From: Planctomycetales bacterium
Lineage (GTDB): Bacteria > Planctomycetota > Planctomycetia > Planctomycetales > Planctomycetaceae
Reading direction: 5' to 3'
Assembly (NCBI GenBank): GCA_026400835.1
Contig: JAPLOA010000048.1
Span: forward strand, 1-64,000
Length of the DNA: 64,000 nt
Both the position numbers and the translations under genes were made by a program. Every line of letters begins with the position of its first letter. The stretch's first letter is position 1. Below are positions 15,647 through 26,220 of this stretch, piece by piece. The notes beneath the pieces were generated by a model. The model saw only the letters and a program-made list of their open reading frames with translations. It had not been told where the DNA came from and did not search any database.

Positions 15647-17760
15647 GTCGACCGGCCACAGCGAATTGCCGCGAAACGTCATGGCGTGAATGGCTGGTTG
15701 CTTTGGTGATCGGCTGCGGTCTTTCGCTGTACGTCTGGAGAGGATTTCTTGCGGGGGGCGGACTCGTCGGCGGCGACACGTACCCCTACTTTCTTCCTCA
15801 GAAGCAAGTACTGGCCGAATCGTTTGCTCGCGGGGAAATTCCGCTTTGGCATCACCGCACTTCGCTGGGATACCCGCTGCTGGCAGAAAGCCAGGCCGGG
15901 GTGTTTTATCCGACGAATCAGATTCTCTATCGTCTCCTGGATATTCATTCGGCTTACCACGCCAGCATCCTGGTGCACTATGCGGTTGCGTTTGTCTTTG
16001 CCTGGCGATTCTGTCGAAGTCAACTATTGAGTGCACCGTCGGCTTTGTTGGCCGCGATGGTTTTTGTGTATGGCTGGTTTCCCGTTCGAGTTTCCCTCGA
16101 ATGGAGCATTATCGGTGGTGTCTGGTTTCCGTTCTGCCTGTGGATGACTGAGCGATTTCTGCAGAAGCCGAATCGTCAGCGACTGGCGTGCCTTTCGCTG
16201 AGTCTTGCCACACACCTGCTCGCAGGCCACTTTACCCTGGCGTTTATTACTCAGCTGACTTGTCTGGGTTACGCGTTGCTTACGCGGCCTCGGCATAGCG
16301 TTGCTTACGCGGCAACTGGATTGGGTACTGAGTCGCCTCCAGCGGAATTCGTTCCGACGATGATTCTGAATCGATGGCGTGCTGCGGCTGGTGTGGCTGC
16401 TGCAATCGCGATGGCAGTTGCTCTCGCTGCCGTGCAACTTCTGCCAACGTATGAGCTGCGACAGCTAAGCCAGCGGGCTGGAAATCATGCGGTGTTCAAC
16501 CCGTCCGATGGTCACATGCCACCCATGTATCTGACTCAGCTTGTCGCGTCCTGGTGGTACTGGCATACGCCGGAAATGGCAGCGTCCCGCGAAAGTCTCA
16601 AGCACCCATTTCTGCTCAGCACTGGCGATACAAACCCCGTCGAAGCCCATTTGTATGTGGGGCTGATTCCTTTATTGCTGATGACGTCTTTGCTGAGTCC
16701 TGCTGTGAGGCGTTTTGTGCGAACGACGAACTGGAAGACGTGGGGAATTCTGGCCGTGGCCGGAATTCTGTATGCGTTCGGCTGGTTCGTGCCGATCTTT
16801 CGACACCTGCCCGGTTTTGGATTTTTCATCGGGCCGGGACGTTACACAATCATCACGACATTGGGCTTTGCGATCATCGCCGGACTAGGGCTCGACGGGC
16901 TTTTGCGTCGACGTAGTTCAACAGTCAGGATCACGCTCACCGCGTTGATTGCCGTGTTCACGTTGCCTGATCTGTTGAAGTCAGCCGAGTACCCCGTCTG
17001 TGATGCTCAGGTCGTTGAGTACCCGCCGTTGAAAGGTCTTGCTGACAGTTGGCTGGCAAAAATACTGCAGGAGGATGATGCTAAATCGCCCGTGAGACTT
17101 CTGTCAGGCGGGCCGAATATCGGCAACTTGTTTGGTGTCAGCAGTGTGCCTCAGTACCTTGGGTTGGGACCGGCGGAGTACTTTTCGAAGGAACTCGCTG
17201 TTGATACCCAACCGAAGTCTGCGGACTCTGTCTTCCCGGGCCACGAACAATTGCAGCGATTGAAGTCACTTGCGGTGACTCATGTCCTGACCACAGAACC
17301 GGTGCAGAATCTTTCGGAAGAGTGTGAGTTGCTTGGCTCCGGCCCCGATGCATTTCTCAATCGCGTTTGGGGGCGAGGAACGGCTGACTGCTTTTTGTAT
17401 CGATTGAAGAACGCGGGCGGACGCGTGGCTGTCGAACCAGCCGCCGCATTAACTCAGTTGCGTTATCTGCGTCGTAACTCCGGCGATATCGAGTTTGAGG
17501 TCGATCTCCGTGAGGCTGCGGAAGTGCATTTGGTTGAGCTGATGTTTCCCGGCTGGAACGTCACAGTCGACGGGATTCATGTCGAGGCATCTCAATTGTC
17601 CGGAATCAGCCGTCGTGTGATGGTTCCCGCTGGCAAGCACGTGATCCGCTGGCAGTATCGACCGCAGTCGTTTCAATGGGGGGGGATCGTCAGCCTGCTG
17701 TCAGTGGCAGTTCTGGCGATCTGCTGTATACGACGTCGAGATAACAACAGTCGCTGCTGA
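15643..17760 (+). CDS. YfhO-family polytopic membrane protein
   Basis: This 705-aa integral membrane protein has roughly a dozen hydrophobic segments, starting with WLVALVIGCGLSLYVWRGFL, and a large soluble part before a last helix (WGGIVSLLSVAVLAICCI). The motif GGDTYPYFLPQKQVLAESF resembles the DxxxYxxP loop of YfhO/GT-C glycosyltransferase-like proteins. The soluble C-terminal region ending FPGWNVTVDGIHVEAS is typical of the family. Family members are linked to lipid-carrier-dependent glycosylation. The substrate cannot be read from sequence. It is coupled to the Dabb gene by a four-base overlap. Confidence 0.75.
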   Translation: MSRPATANCRETSWREWLVALVIGCGLSLYVWRGFLAGGGLVGGDTYPYFLPQKQVLAESFARGEIPLWHHRTSLGYPLLAESQAGVFYPTNQILYRLLDIHSAYHASILVHYAVAFVFAWRFCRSQLLSAPSALLAAMVFVYGWFPVRVSLEWSIIGGVWFPFCLWMTERFLQKPNRQRLACLSLSLATHLLAGHFTLAFITQLTCLGYALLTRPRHSVAYAATGLGTESPPAEFVPTMILNRWRAAAGVAAAIAMAVALAAVQLLPTYELRQLSQRAGNHAVFNPSDGHMPPMYLTQLVASWWYWHTPEMAASRESLKHPFLLSTGDTNPVEAHLYVGLIPLLLMTSLLSPAVRRFVRTTNWKTWGILAVAGILYAFGWFVPIFRHLPGFGFFIGPGRYTIITTLGFAIIAGLGLDGLLRRRSSTVRITLTALIAVFTLPDLLKSAEYPVCDAQVVEYPPLKGLADSWLAKILQEDDAKSPVRLLSGGPNIGNLFGVSSVPQYLGLGPAEYFSKELAVDTQPKSADSVFPGHEQLQRLKSLAVTHVLTTEPVQNLSEECELLGSGPDAFLNRVWGRGTADCFLYRLKNAGGRVAVEPAAALTQLRYLRRNSGDIEFEVDLREAAEVHLVELMFPGWNVTVDGIHVEASQLSGISRRVMVPAGKHVIRWQYRPQSFQWGGIVSLLSVAVLAICCIRRRDNNSRC

Positions 17761-17803
17761 TCGCTCTGAATCACACCGGGTGCTCTGTCAAGGTGTGGTT
17801 GAT

Positions 17804-17883
17804 GTAGGCCGGACCGAGCGAAGCGAGTTCCGGCTTGTGCACGTGGCGGTGAATTGCCGGAACTCGCTGGCGCTCGGTCCGGG
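17804..17883. repeat. Family D inverted repeat, copy 1
   Basis: GGCCGGACCGAGCGAAGCGA followed by GTTCCGGC is mirrored by GCCGGAACTCGCTGGCGCTC and GGTCCGG. The second copy is at 26088. It sits immediately after the YfhO-family gene, and with family C it fills the 408-base convergent gap to rpoN (17761-18168), which has no gene. Confidence 0.75.
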
Positions 17884-18019
17884 GTGTAGTCGCGGATGAT
17901 TGTTAACCTGGGAGGGCGAGGCTCCTGCCGAGCCACTGCACTGCGGAAACGCACGGCTCGGCAGGAGCCTCACCCTCCCGGAATTGCACTTCGTTGCGAG
18001 CTACCAAAATCCGCGACTG
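17884..18019. repeat. Family C long inverted repeat, copy 2 (reversed)
   Basis: The arms start at 17910 (GGGAGGGCGAGGCTCCTGCC) and end at 17979 with one mismatch (CACCCTCCC). The flanks are swapped relative to 11664: the CCGCGACT/AACAATCATCC side comes first here and the GAATTGCACTTCGTTGCGAG side last. A unit that occurs in both orientations behaves like a mobile or duplicated cassette. Confidence 0.8.
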
Positions 18020-18168
18020 CCCCCCTCGGTCCGGCCTACGAAGCTGTAAAGTATTCAGGTAACGATTGCTGCGTTAAGATTCAAGCTTCGAACAGGATTG
18101 GCATTCTTGCCTAAGAAAACGCAGTCGGACAAGAATGTCCAACCTACATTTCAGGGTTGGGCAATGCA

Positions 18169-19689
<1,521 letters not shown>

Positions 19690-19849
19690 GATTTGGACCG
19701 AAACACACCAAAATTACAATTTGTGGGAGCTGACCTGCTGAAATCTACTCTATTACGTCCGTCTAAGTCGACGGGATTGCCCGCCATGCCTCACATTGTC
19801 GAAGCTGATACCAGAAAAATCGCTACACGCGACAGTGGTTGTACACCAG

Positions 19850-20488
19850 TCAGAACTGTTGACGGCCTCTCAAAGCGTCCGCCAGCATCTCACGATTCGC
19901 AAATTCCAGCACACTTCCCGAAGCAATTCCACGAGCCAGTCTGGTAATTCGGACTTTGTCATTCTGCAAAAGATTGGTGATATACAGAGCAGTCCCGTCT
20001 CCTTCCAGAGTTGGATTTGTCGCCATCACCAGTTCCGTGATCCCTTGTTTCCGAATGCGATGAACCAGTTGGTGAATCGTCAGATCCTCGGGGCCCACGC
20101 CTTCCAATGGGGCAATTCGTCCTCCCAACACGTGATAAAGCCCGGAAAATGCTCCTGACGATTCCAACGCCACGACATCTTTGGGCTGTTCCACGACACA
20201 GACCACGTGTTGATCTCGGCGTGGATCACGACAGATACGGCACAGCGTGTCCTCGGTCAGATTGAAGCACATGCTGCAGCGTTTGACGCTGGTCTTCACA
20301 TTGCGAATAGCATCCGCCAGTGCATTCGCTTCAGCCAAGGTACACGACAGAATGTGATTAGCCAGCCGTTCAGCCGACTTACGGCCGATTCCGGGCAAAT
20401 GTCCAAATTCTTCGATCAGCGTTGCCACGGCCTTGCCGTAGGGATGCTCCTGTGTCTCCATCTTCATCCTGTTACTTTCCAGCGACAT
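19850..20488 (-). CDS. recR: Recombination mediator RecR
   Basis: This 212-aa protein has all RecR parts: the helix-hairpin-helix [20 protein letters not shown], a four-cysteine zinc finger ([16 protein letters not shown]), and a Toprim domain beginning [14 protein letters not shown] with the end [17 protein letters not shown]. RecR loads RecA at gaps with RecO and RecF. The start is uncertain: ATG at 20488, or a later ATG at 20467 preceded by GGAAAGTAACAGG. The usual dnaX and ybaB partners are not next to it. A family A repeat lies just upstream. Confidence 0.95.
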   Translation of the reverse strand: MSLESNRMKMETQEHPYGKAVATLIEEFGHLPGIGRKSAERLANHILSCTLAEANALADAIRNVKTSVKRCSMCFNLTEDTLCRICRDPRRDQHVVCVVEQPKDVVALESSGAFSGLYHVLGGRIAPLEGVGPEDLTIHQLVHRIRKQGITELVMATNPTLEGDGTALYITNLLQNDKVRITRLARGIASGSVLEFANREMLADALRGRQQF

Positions 20489-20593
20489 CCTTTATTTCCA
20501 TTGCGACTCTACGCCGTTTGGCGCGATCGCGTAGCCCTGTTGAGAGGCATGGCGCTAGCAGGTTGTTGATTTAGTCGCGTATTGAGCGTTTTC

Positions 20594-20657
20594 GTTTAAC
20601 GGCGAGCCGCAGGCGTAGGCGAAATCGGGCGACGACGCCTGCGGCTTGCCGTTAAAC
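20594..20657. repeat. Family A REP-like palindrome, copy 2
   Basis: GTTTAACGGCGAGCCGCAGG and CGCCTGCGGCTTGCCGTTAA form a near-perfect inverted repeat. It is flanked by TTGATTTAGTCGCGTATTGA before and GATGAAATCAACAGTCCG after, and both flanks are also seen around copy 3. This is the best-preserved copy in the window. Confidence 0.85.
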
Positions 20658-20759
20658 GATGAAATCAACAGTCCGTTATTGCCATACTGCCCACAGAGTA
20701 AGCCTTGAGTCCACGCCGATGTAGTTTAGGCGTTGGGCGTCGTGACAACCAGCGGGCGA

Positions 20760-21641
20760 TCAAAACGATTTCGAAGGATAAGCGCTGATCACTTCGTTTT
20801 CATTTTCCAGAACAATCCTCACAAAACGACAATCCGGATGGCCTTGACGTTCTCCCTCGCCGCCGCCAACCTGACCAATTCGTCGGCGAAGATTCACCGT
20901 GAAGATGCGACGGCCATTCTGCTTTTCGCTGCGAACGTCTGATCCGCCTTTTTTTGCCTTCATGAACGCTTCATCGATCACAGCGAGAATGTCATCGCGA
21001 TCGCCATCGAAAACGCCATGAACCGGCTTCGACGGGTTATCTTTCGCGTGCTGCATGACATGTTTGAGTCGATGGCCTTCTGCTCCGCCCGGAACGTACA
21101 ATAACCCAGCCGTCGATTCGAAAACGTTGTCATCGACCTCTTTCAATTTTCCTAAATCAGAAGACTTCTCTTTGCCCTGATCTTCGGGAGGAGGATTGTT
21201 CTTTTCCGGTGATGAAAGTTCCGGTCGCTTTTTTTCCGGCGTGCGTTCCATCTTCTTGATGGGAGAACCACTGCTGCTTTTCTTCTTTGGAGCGGCGGGC
21301 CTGGATTCTGTCGTCGCTGGTTTTTGCTCTTCGGCCGATGCGACAATCACCGGCGCGGAACTTTTTGGCGATGATTCTGAATCTGATGCGGCCTCTGCAG
21401 CGGTGACTGAAGCTGAAGAAGTCTCTTCAGTCGAGTTTGCTGTCTCTCCGGCATCTTCAGTACCCGTAGCCGTATCATTTGCCGTTGACTCTGCAGAGAC
21501 CGGCCCGCGTTGCTGTGCCTGTCCCCACGATTCGATACGAGGCTTCAAATAGAACAACAACGCCAAGGCCGCGAATGCCAGTAGTTGCACCCACAACCTG
21601 CGGCTGGCATTCGAAGAAGTTTTTTGTCGAAGTTGCGTCAT
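20760..21641 (-). CDS. Uncharacterised single-pass membrane protein with disordered linker
   Basis: The ORF is open from 21779, but the ATG at 21641 places a short basic head (TQLRQKTSSNASRRLW) directly before a membrane helix (VQLLAFAALALLFYL), so I use it. A long Thr/Ser/Glu/Lys/Pro-rich linker (about residues 40-190) leads to a compact C-terminal domain. That domain contains PVHGVFDGDRDDILAVIDEA and RRIFTVNLRRRIGQVGG, ending NENEVISAYPSKSF. The end resembles a small beta domain seen in planctomycete envelope proteins, but I cannot name it. No neighbours are coupled to it. Confidence 0.55.
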   Translation of the reverse strand: MTQLRQKTSSNASRRLWVQLLAFAALALLFYLKPRIESWGQAQQRGPVSAESTANDTATGTEDAGETANSTEETSSASVTAAEAASDSESSPKSSAPVIVASAEEQKPATTESRPAAPKKKSSSGSPIKKMERTPEKKRPELSSPEKNNPPPEDQGKEKSSDLGKLKEVDDNVFESTAGLLYVPGGAEGHRLKHVMQHAKDNPSKPVHGVFDGDRDDILAVIDEAFMKAKKGGSDVRSEKQNGRRIFTVNLRRRIGQVGGGEGERQGHPDCRFVRIVLENENEVISAYPSKSF

Positions 21642-21785
21642 GAAAAGATGATCTCGCCGGCAAACAACAAAGGACGTGCCTTTGCTTGACATGGTGTGAA
21701 TTGAGGCGCGGGCTTCGCGGGGACTTCTCTGCCGGATACCTCGATGTCGTCGCGAAAAGAATGTAAGGGCAGTCTGCACAAACCA

Positions 21786-21816
21786 AAAGCCCGACGCCAG
21801 TGAGACGTCGGGCTTT
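21786..21816 (-). terminator. Rho-independent-type terminator of the sialate O-acetylesterase gene
   Basis: A perfect 11-bp stem, AAAGCCCGACG / CGTCGGGCTTT, with a 9-base loop lies about 90 bases after the stop at 21904. The A-run and T-run belong to the stem ends, so it could act on both strands. It also separates this gene from the 20760-21641 gene. Confidence 0.8.
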
Positions 21817-21903
21817 GATTGTACTTACGGAAGCCGGTGAAGCAAAAATGACTCCGGCAACAAAGTGTCACACGGAAGTGATTCGACGCCCCGCGTTCCT
21901 GAA

Positions 21904-23412
21904 CTACTTGCTGTTGATCGTTACGCCTGGCCAGTCATCCGTGCGGAACGGAGTCAACGGCAGGCCCGCAGCGCTGAACATGTTGCAGACTGGATTGTCA
22001 GCCCATGCGTAGCGAACAGAGACGGGATTCGGAATCTCTTTGCTGGAAACTTCAATCTTGCCGTCCGGCAGGATCTTCGCATCCGCCCAAACGAACTTCC
22101 TGTCTTCACCGGCAATGGCAAACCCGACCGGGGCCGCCACATCAAATGGACGCCAGCCCTTGTCGCTCTGACCCACGAAGTCAAACGTCAGCACAATCTT
22201 TGCGTCCTGCTTTTCCATGCTCTTGTACTGAGGACTATGGAATGGAACATCAATGCCGTATTCGTTCGCCAGTGCCCAGCGTGCCAGGCGGCGACCGACG
22301 TCAAGTTTATTCTTCGGATGAATATCCTTGCCTTCGCCGATGTCGATAATGACAGCTTCGCCGGTGTGAGCCAGTTTGCTCATGGTCATCGTCTGAGCTT
22401 CACGCAGCTCCGCCCAGTCGCTTTCCATTGGCTGAGCCTGTTCGGCCTTAAAGTCGGCCAGCTGGACCCAGTAGAACGGGAAGTCGCCCTGGCCCCATTC
22501 GCTTCGCCAGTTGGAGATCATCAACGGGAACAGATCGCGATACTGATATGCTCGGCTGGCATTGCTTTCTCCCTGATACCAGATCGCTCCTTTGATCGTG
22601 TATCCCAGATGAGACTTCAGGACGCCGTTGTAAATGTTTGCAGGACGGCTGTTGCCACCCATTTGACCTTTGAGCTGCTGCAGGGCTTTCTTTTCGTCTT
22701 CGGTCAGCTCTGTCTTTGCTGACAATTCCGCAAATTTTGCTTCCATGCCGGCCCAGCGTTCAAGAAGTGGTGCGTACTTTTCGTCAGCCTTCAGGACGTC
22801 ACGATTGATCCAGGCTTCACAGGCTGATCCGCCCCACGCGTTGTTAATCATGCCCACAGGAACGCCGGTCGTTTCCTGGACCTGGCGAGCAAAGAAGTAT
22901 CCAACAGCCGAGAATGAACCGACAGTTTCCGGGCTCGTGACCTGCCACTGACGATCATGAGTCAGGATTGGTTCCTGTGAACCAACCTGAGGAAAATTGA
23001 TCATGCGAATGTTGGTATTCTTCGCCGTCAGTTTTTCCAGATCCGGATCATTGGAGGCATTGACGCTCCATTGCATATTGGACTGTCCGGAACAGATCCA
23101 GACTTCGCCAACCAGAACATCTTCAAACGTGACAGTTTCATCAGCCTTGATTGTCAGTTGGTGAGGCCCACCTGCGGTCAGCTCAGGCAGAGATACGTCG
23201 AATCGCCCATCGGCATTGGCTTTTCCTGAAACCGACTGGTCGGCCAGAGAAACGGTGACTTCCTGGCCGGGATTCGTCCAGCCCCAGACTTTGATCGGAG
23301 CCTTCTGCTGGACAACCATGTGATTGCCGAACACGTTAGGAACCTTCAGAGCCGCCTGAGCATTGATCGCCGCGGTCAGCACGGCCAACACTGTGAACAA
23401 CCGAATTTTCAC
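21904..23412 (-). CDS. Sialate O-acetylesterase (DUF303/SASA family)
   Basis: This 502-aa secreted esterase begins with a signal peptide from a GTG start (KIRLFTVLAVLTAAINAQA). The GTG at 23412 has GGAGGA five bases upstream, which decides the start over the upstream ATG at 23568. An N-terminal beta domain (NVFGNHMVVQQKAPIKVWGW) precedes the SGNH-type catalytic domain. Block I is WICSGQSNMQW with the nucleophile Ser, and the C-terminal catalytic pair is in GKDIHPKNKLDVGRRLA. It removes acetyl groups from sialic acids or similar sugars, fitting polysaccharide breakdown. It is monocistronic, closed by the terminator at 21786. Confidence 0.9.
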   Translation of the reverse strand: MKIRLFTVLAVLTAAINAQAALKVPNVFGNHMVVQQKAPIKVWGWTNPGQEVTVSLADQSVSGKANADGRFDVSLPELTAGGPHQLTIKADETVTFEDVLVGEVWICSGQSNMQWSVNASNDPDLEKLTAKNTNIRMINFPQVGSQEPILTHDRQWQVTSPETVGSFSAVGYFFARQVQETTGVPVGMINNAWGGSACEAWINRDVLKADEKYAPLLERWAGMEAKFAELSAKTELTEDEKKALQQLKGQMGGNSRPANIYNGVLKSHLGYTIKGAIWYQGESNASRAYQYRDLFPLMISNWRSEWGQGDFPFYWVQLADFKAEQAQPMESDWAELREAQTMTMSKLAHTGEAVIIDIGEGKDIHPKNKLDVGRRLARWALANEYGIDVPFHSPQYKSMEKQDAKIVLTFDFVGQSDKGWRPFDVAAPVGFAIAGEDRKFVWADAKILPDGKIEVSSKEIPNPVSVRYAWADNPVCNMFSAAGLPLTPFRTDDWPGVTINSK

Positions 23413-23417
23413 TGTAA

Positions 23418-23423
23418 TCCTCC
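23418..23423 (-). promoter_or_regulatory. Strong ribosome binding site fixing a GTG start
   Basis: GGAGGA on the minus strand is followed by TTACA and the GTG at 23412. Spacing is five bases. It supports the GTG start that creates the signal peptide. Confidence 0.8.
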
Positions 23424-23645
23424 AATGGTGAGAAATGGGAAGGTGGGACCGAGACGCACTGTCACAAAACCAGCAGATTGAAGTGCGACCTCCACATCCT
23501 GGCTTTCTGAGACGGCTTGGCAAAATGACCTCTGCCAGAATTAAAGCAATCCTCCGCGAAGATTGCATCCGAACAGTGCCTGTCGCAATCTTGAAGCCGG
23601 CCGTTGAGGATTCCGGGAAGTTCCGTTGTCAAATGAAGGCAGAGA

Positions 23646-23690
23646 GGGCGAGGGAACGCAGAAAGGGCGAGGGAACGCAGAAAGGGCGAG
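23646..23690. repeat. 19-bp tandem repeat
   Basis: Two exact copies of GGGCGAGGGAACGCAGAAA (23646-23664, 23665-23683) are followed by a partial third. It lies directly against the left arm of the inverted repeat at 23691. No coding frame uses it convincingly. Confidence 0.85.
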
Positions 23691-23818
23691 CGGTGTGGCG
23701 TGAGCCCACCGAGGGATTTGATTGAATGCTGAATTGCAGCTCCAGCTGAGAAAACGCTCTGTACTTTTGTTCGCGGTCTGTTCCACAAAACGCAATCGGT
23801 GGGCTCACGCCACACCGC
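23691..23818. repeat. 21-bp perfect inverted repeat (family E)
   Basis: The arm at 23691-23711 (CGGTGTGGCGTGAGCCCACC plus G) is exactly mirrored at 23798-23818, with 86 bases between. Together with the tandem repeat it fills the middle of the 553-base divergent gap 23413-23965. The remainder must contain the promoters of the esterase and the rhodanese. A 14-bp palindrome CCATTCGCGAATGG lies at 23865-23878, upstream of the rhodanese. Confidence 0.8.
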
Positions 23819-23965
23819 TGGCCAGACGATTCGGCTCGTTTTGAGTTCCTGTGACGCTGAGTTACCATTCGCGAATGGCAGGACGCGCTGCGATGAACCC
23901 AAGTCGGGCGGGGCAGAATCCGATGGCCATTTCTTATGACTCTGTCACAGGTGAGGCGGCTTGAT

Positions 23966-24349
23966 ATGGCCAAAAGTCACGGCGTTCAGTTTGTCAATAT
24001 CGTGGATTCAGTACGTCCCCTGATCAAAGAGTGTACGATTCCGGATGTGGTGCGACGACAGGCCCTGGGGGATTCATTTGTCCTGATTGATGTCCGCGAG
24101 GAAAGTGAATTCGGCGCGGGGCGAATTCCCGGGGCGAAACACATCGGCAAGGGGGTCATTGAGCGTGATATCGAAGAAATCATTCCCGATCCCGCGACTC
24201 CGCTGGTCCTTTACTGCGGAGGTGGCTATCGCTCGGCACTGGCCGCCCATAACCTGCAACTGATGGGATATACAAATGTTGTTTCCATGGATGGAGGATT
24301 TCGAGGCTGGAAGGAAAGCGGCCTTGAGATTGACTCCTCCCCAGGGTAA
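23966..24349 (+). CDS. Rhodanese-like domain protein
   Basis: This 127-aa single rhodanese domain has SFVLIDVREESEFGAGRIPG at the start, the active loop YCGGGYRSA with the catalytic Cys, and the end VVSMDGGFRGWKESGLEI. Such proteins transfer sulfur or bind persulfide. The frame is open from 23936. I chose the ATG at 23966 because GTGAGGCGG sits just before it. It is cytosolic and not in an operon. The active Cys and Arg are intact, so it is probably active. Confidence 0.85.
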   Translation: MAKSHGVQFVNIVDSVRPLIKECTIPDVVRRQALGDSFVLIDVREESEFGAGRIPGAKHIGKGVIERDIEEIIPDPATPLVLYCGGGYRSALAAHNLQLMGYTNVVSMDGGFRGWKESGLEIDSSPG

Positions 24350-24426
24350 TTCTGCGTACCTGAAGGTTCGTCCTGTTTGCGATCGCCGGTGTGTCCTGAA
24401 TACTGGCAGGCAGATTGTTGCTATAA

Positions 24427-24504
24427 TCACAACCCGCAGCGTCAACGAGGGATCATGGGTTTTAACCTCGGTCAGACTGATCCCTCACTGACGCCTCGGG
24501 TGAT
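24427..24504. repeat. Family B dispersed hairpin repeat, copy 2
   Basis: CACAACCCGCAGCGTCAACG with AGGGAT is mirrored by ATCCCTCACTGACGCCTCGG with GTGAT, on either side of about 25 bases. It occupies the 314-base gap (24350-24663) between the rhodanese and aminotransferase genes. The rest of the gap is pyrimidine-rich and may hold the aminotransferase promoter. Confidence 0.8.
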
Positions 24505-24663
24505 GAAAGTCACTTCAATCAACACGCTGCTTTCCCATATCTTCTGAGTCGTCCAGCGTTTCTGAGCCACGCAATTCTTATTCAATCACATCCTCCTGTA
24601 ACCCGCCACCGCATTTCGTGTCCCTCCTGTTTTTCAGCCTCCGTTTCGTGTGACAAGAATAAC

Positions 24664-26058
24664 ATGCCGCAGACTGCCCCCAATTTTTCAATCCATTTCG
24701 ATCATGAAGATCGTTCCAATTCCGTCCGTGACGTCATCGCGACTCGTGAGCCGCACTCGCTGCGAACGTTCACGCCCAGCCAGGCCGTTTTGGCGAAATC
24801 AGCCGGTGTCTTCCACTGGACTCCGGAAGGTCGACGATTATTCGACTTCACTTCCGGTGTGCTGGTGGCCAATCTTGGCCATAACCCCAAACGCTGGATG
24901 GCTCGCTTCACGGAGTATCTCGGCTGGAACCCGTCGCACTTCAATTCTTATGAAGACGGGTTCTTTCAGGCTGTTTCTCTGACGGCCTACAATGCGATCA
25001 CCGAATTGGAAGCTGAGGCCAGTCGTCGGCTGGTTGCTAATCTTCAGGCCAGCGAAGGCGGCAATCGACTCCAAACCGTGATCTGGTCAGCATCTGGTTC
25101 TGAGGCAGTCCAGAAAGCGCTTTGGGCCTGCATGAAACGCGACCCCAAACGCGAGGGCATCCTGGCGACTCGCTTTGGCTTCCACGGCAAGAAAGGTCTC
25201 AGCGGCGCGGTGACGGGATCAGAATCTGATCCGGAACGTGATCCCCGAGTCCATTTCATTACTTTTCCACGCGAAGAATGTTCCGACATCGACAACCCGA
25301 AAAAGGCATTTGATCCGGCTCCGTATCGAGCGGAGCTTGAACGAATCTGGGCAGAGTCCAAAGGCACGATTGGCTGCCTGATCACGGAACCGTATCTCGG
25401 TGGCGGCGGCAGTTATCATCCGCCAAAAGATTATCTGCCATTGCTGCAGCAGTTCTGCCATGAGCATGACATTCTCTTCATTCTTGACGAAGTGCAGGCC
25501 AACTTCGGGCGAACCGGCAAAATGTATGCGTTCGAAGCCTACGGGATCGAACCGGATTTTGTCTGTCTCGGCAAAGGGCTCGGTAACGGTGTCCCGGTCA
25601 GTGCGGCGGTTGGTCGTCGTGATGTGTGCGATCCGATGGGTTATGGAGCAACCTCCGACACCTGGAGTGCGAATCCTCTGTCTTCAGCGGCAGTGCTGGC
25701 GACATTGGATGAGTTCGAAACGACCGACATTATCGCGAGAACTCAGCACCTGAATAAGATCTTTGTTGAAGGTCTGCGACGCCTGAAGCAGACTGGGCTG
25801 ATCGTCAACGTGCGTGGCGAAGGCATGGTGTTCGGCATTGAGTGTGGCCCACATGGCGACAAAACGCCGAATCAGGTTGCCAATGCAATCGTCGAACGCT
25901 GCTATCGAGGCAACTCAGACAACGATGGCATCCATCTGCTGGGACCTTTGGCAAACTGTGTGATCCGCATCAGTCCTCCAATGTGCATGACGGACGAAGA
26001 TGCGAAACATTCGTTGCAGTTGTTGTTTGATTTTGTGAGTGATGTGGCGGAGGGATAA
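24664..26058 (+). CDS. Class III pyridoxal-phosphate aminotransferase
   Basis: This 464-aa protein is of the 4-aminobutyrate/ornithine aminotransferase fold. It has FDFTSGVLVANLGHNPK near the start, WSASGSEAVQKALWA for phosphate binding, FILDEVQANFGRTGKMYAFE with the cofactor Asp, and CLGKGLGNGVPVSAAVGRR with the Schiff-base Lys. The C-terminal part (VNVRGEGMVFGIECG) is complete. It moves an amino group from an amine or omega-amino acid to a keto acid. The exact substrate is not readable. It is monocistronic and cytosolic, followed by a family D repeat. Confidence 0.88.
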   Translation: MPQTAPNFSIHFDHEDRSNSVRDVIATREPHSLRTFTPSQAVLAKSAGVFHWTPEGRRLFDFTSGVLVANLGHNPKRWMARFTEYLGWNPSHFNSYEDGFFQAVSLTAYNAITELEAEASRRLVANLQASEGGNRLQTVIWSASGSEAVQKALWACMKRDPKREGILATRFGFHGKKGLSGAVTGSESDPERDPRVHFITFPREECSDIDNPKKAFDPAPYRAELERIWAESKGTIGCLITEPYLGGGGSYHPPKDYLPLLQQFCHEHDILFILDEVQANFGRTGKMYAFEAYGIEPDFVCLGKGLGNGVPVSAAVGRRDVCDPMGYGATSDTWSANPLSSAAVLATLDEFETTDIIARTQHLNKIFVEGLRRLKQTGLIVNVRGEGMVFGIECGPHGDKTPNQVANAIVERCYRGNSDNDGIHLLGPLANCVIRISPPMCMTDEDAKHSLQLLFDFVSDVAEG

Positions 26059-26087
26059 GCAATCTGAAACTCATTGTGGTCCGTATG

Positions 26088-26170
26088 CAGGCCGGACCGA
26101 GCGGAGCGAGTTCCGGCTTGTGCACCGGTGTTGAATTTCCGGAACTCGCTGGAGTTCAGTCCGGCCTGCG
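26088..26170. repeat. Family D inverted repeat, copy 2
   Basis: GGCCGGACCGAGCGGAGCGA with GTTCCGGC is mirrored by CCGGAACTCGCTGG and GTCCGGCCTGC. It lies between the aminotransferase stop and the FHA-cyclase start. It matches copy 1 at 17804 with substitutions, some on both arms. Confidence 0.75.
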
Positions 26171-26220
26171 TGACTAGCGCCGGCGGCTATTGGTTGGCAC
26201 CCTGGTTTTAAGTTAACCGC

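Noticed and set aside
21786-21816. Whether the GC-rich hairpin could be a repeat family member
   Set aside because: The 11-bp stem has a unique sequence here and sits after a gene end, so terminator is the better call.
26195-26211. TGGCACCCTGGTTTTAA looked like a sigma-54 promoter before the FHA-cyclase gene
   Set aside because: The -24 part fits, but the -12 GC is missing (TT in place of TTGC).
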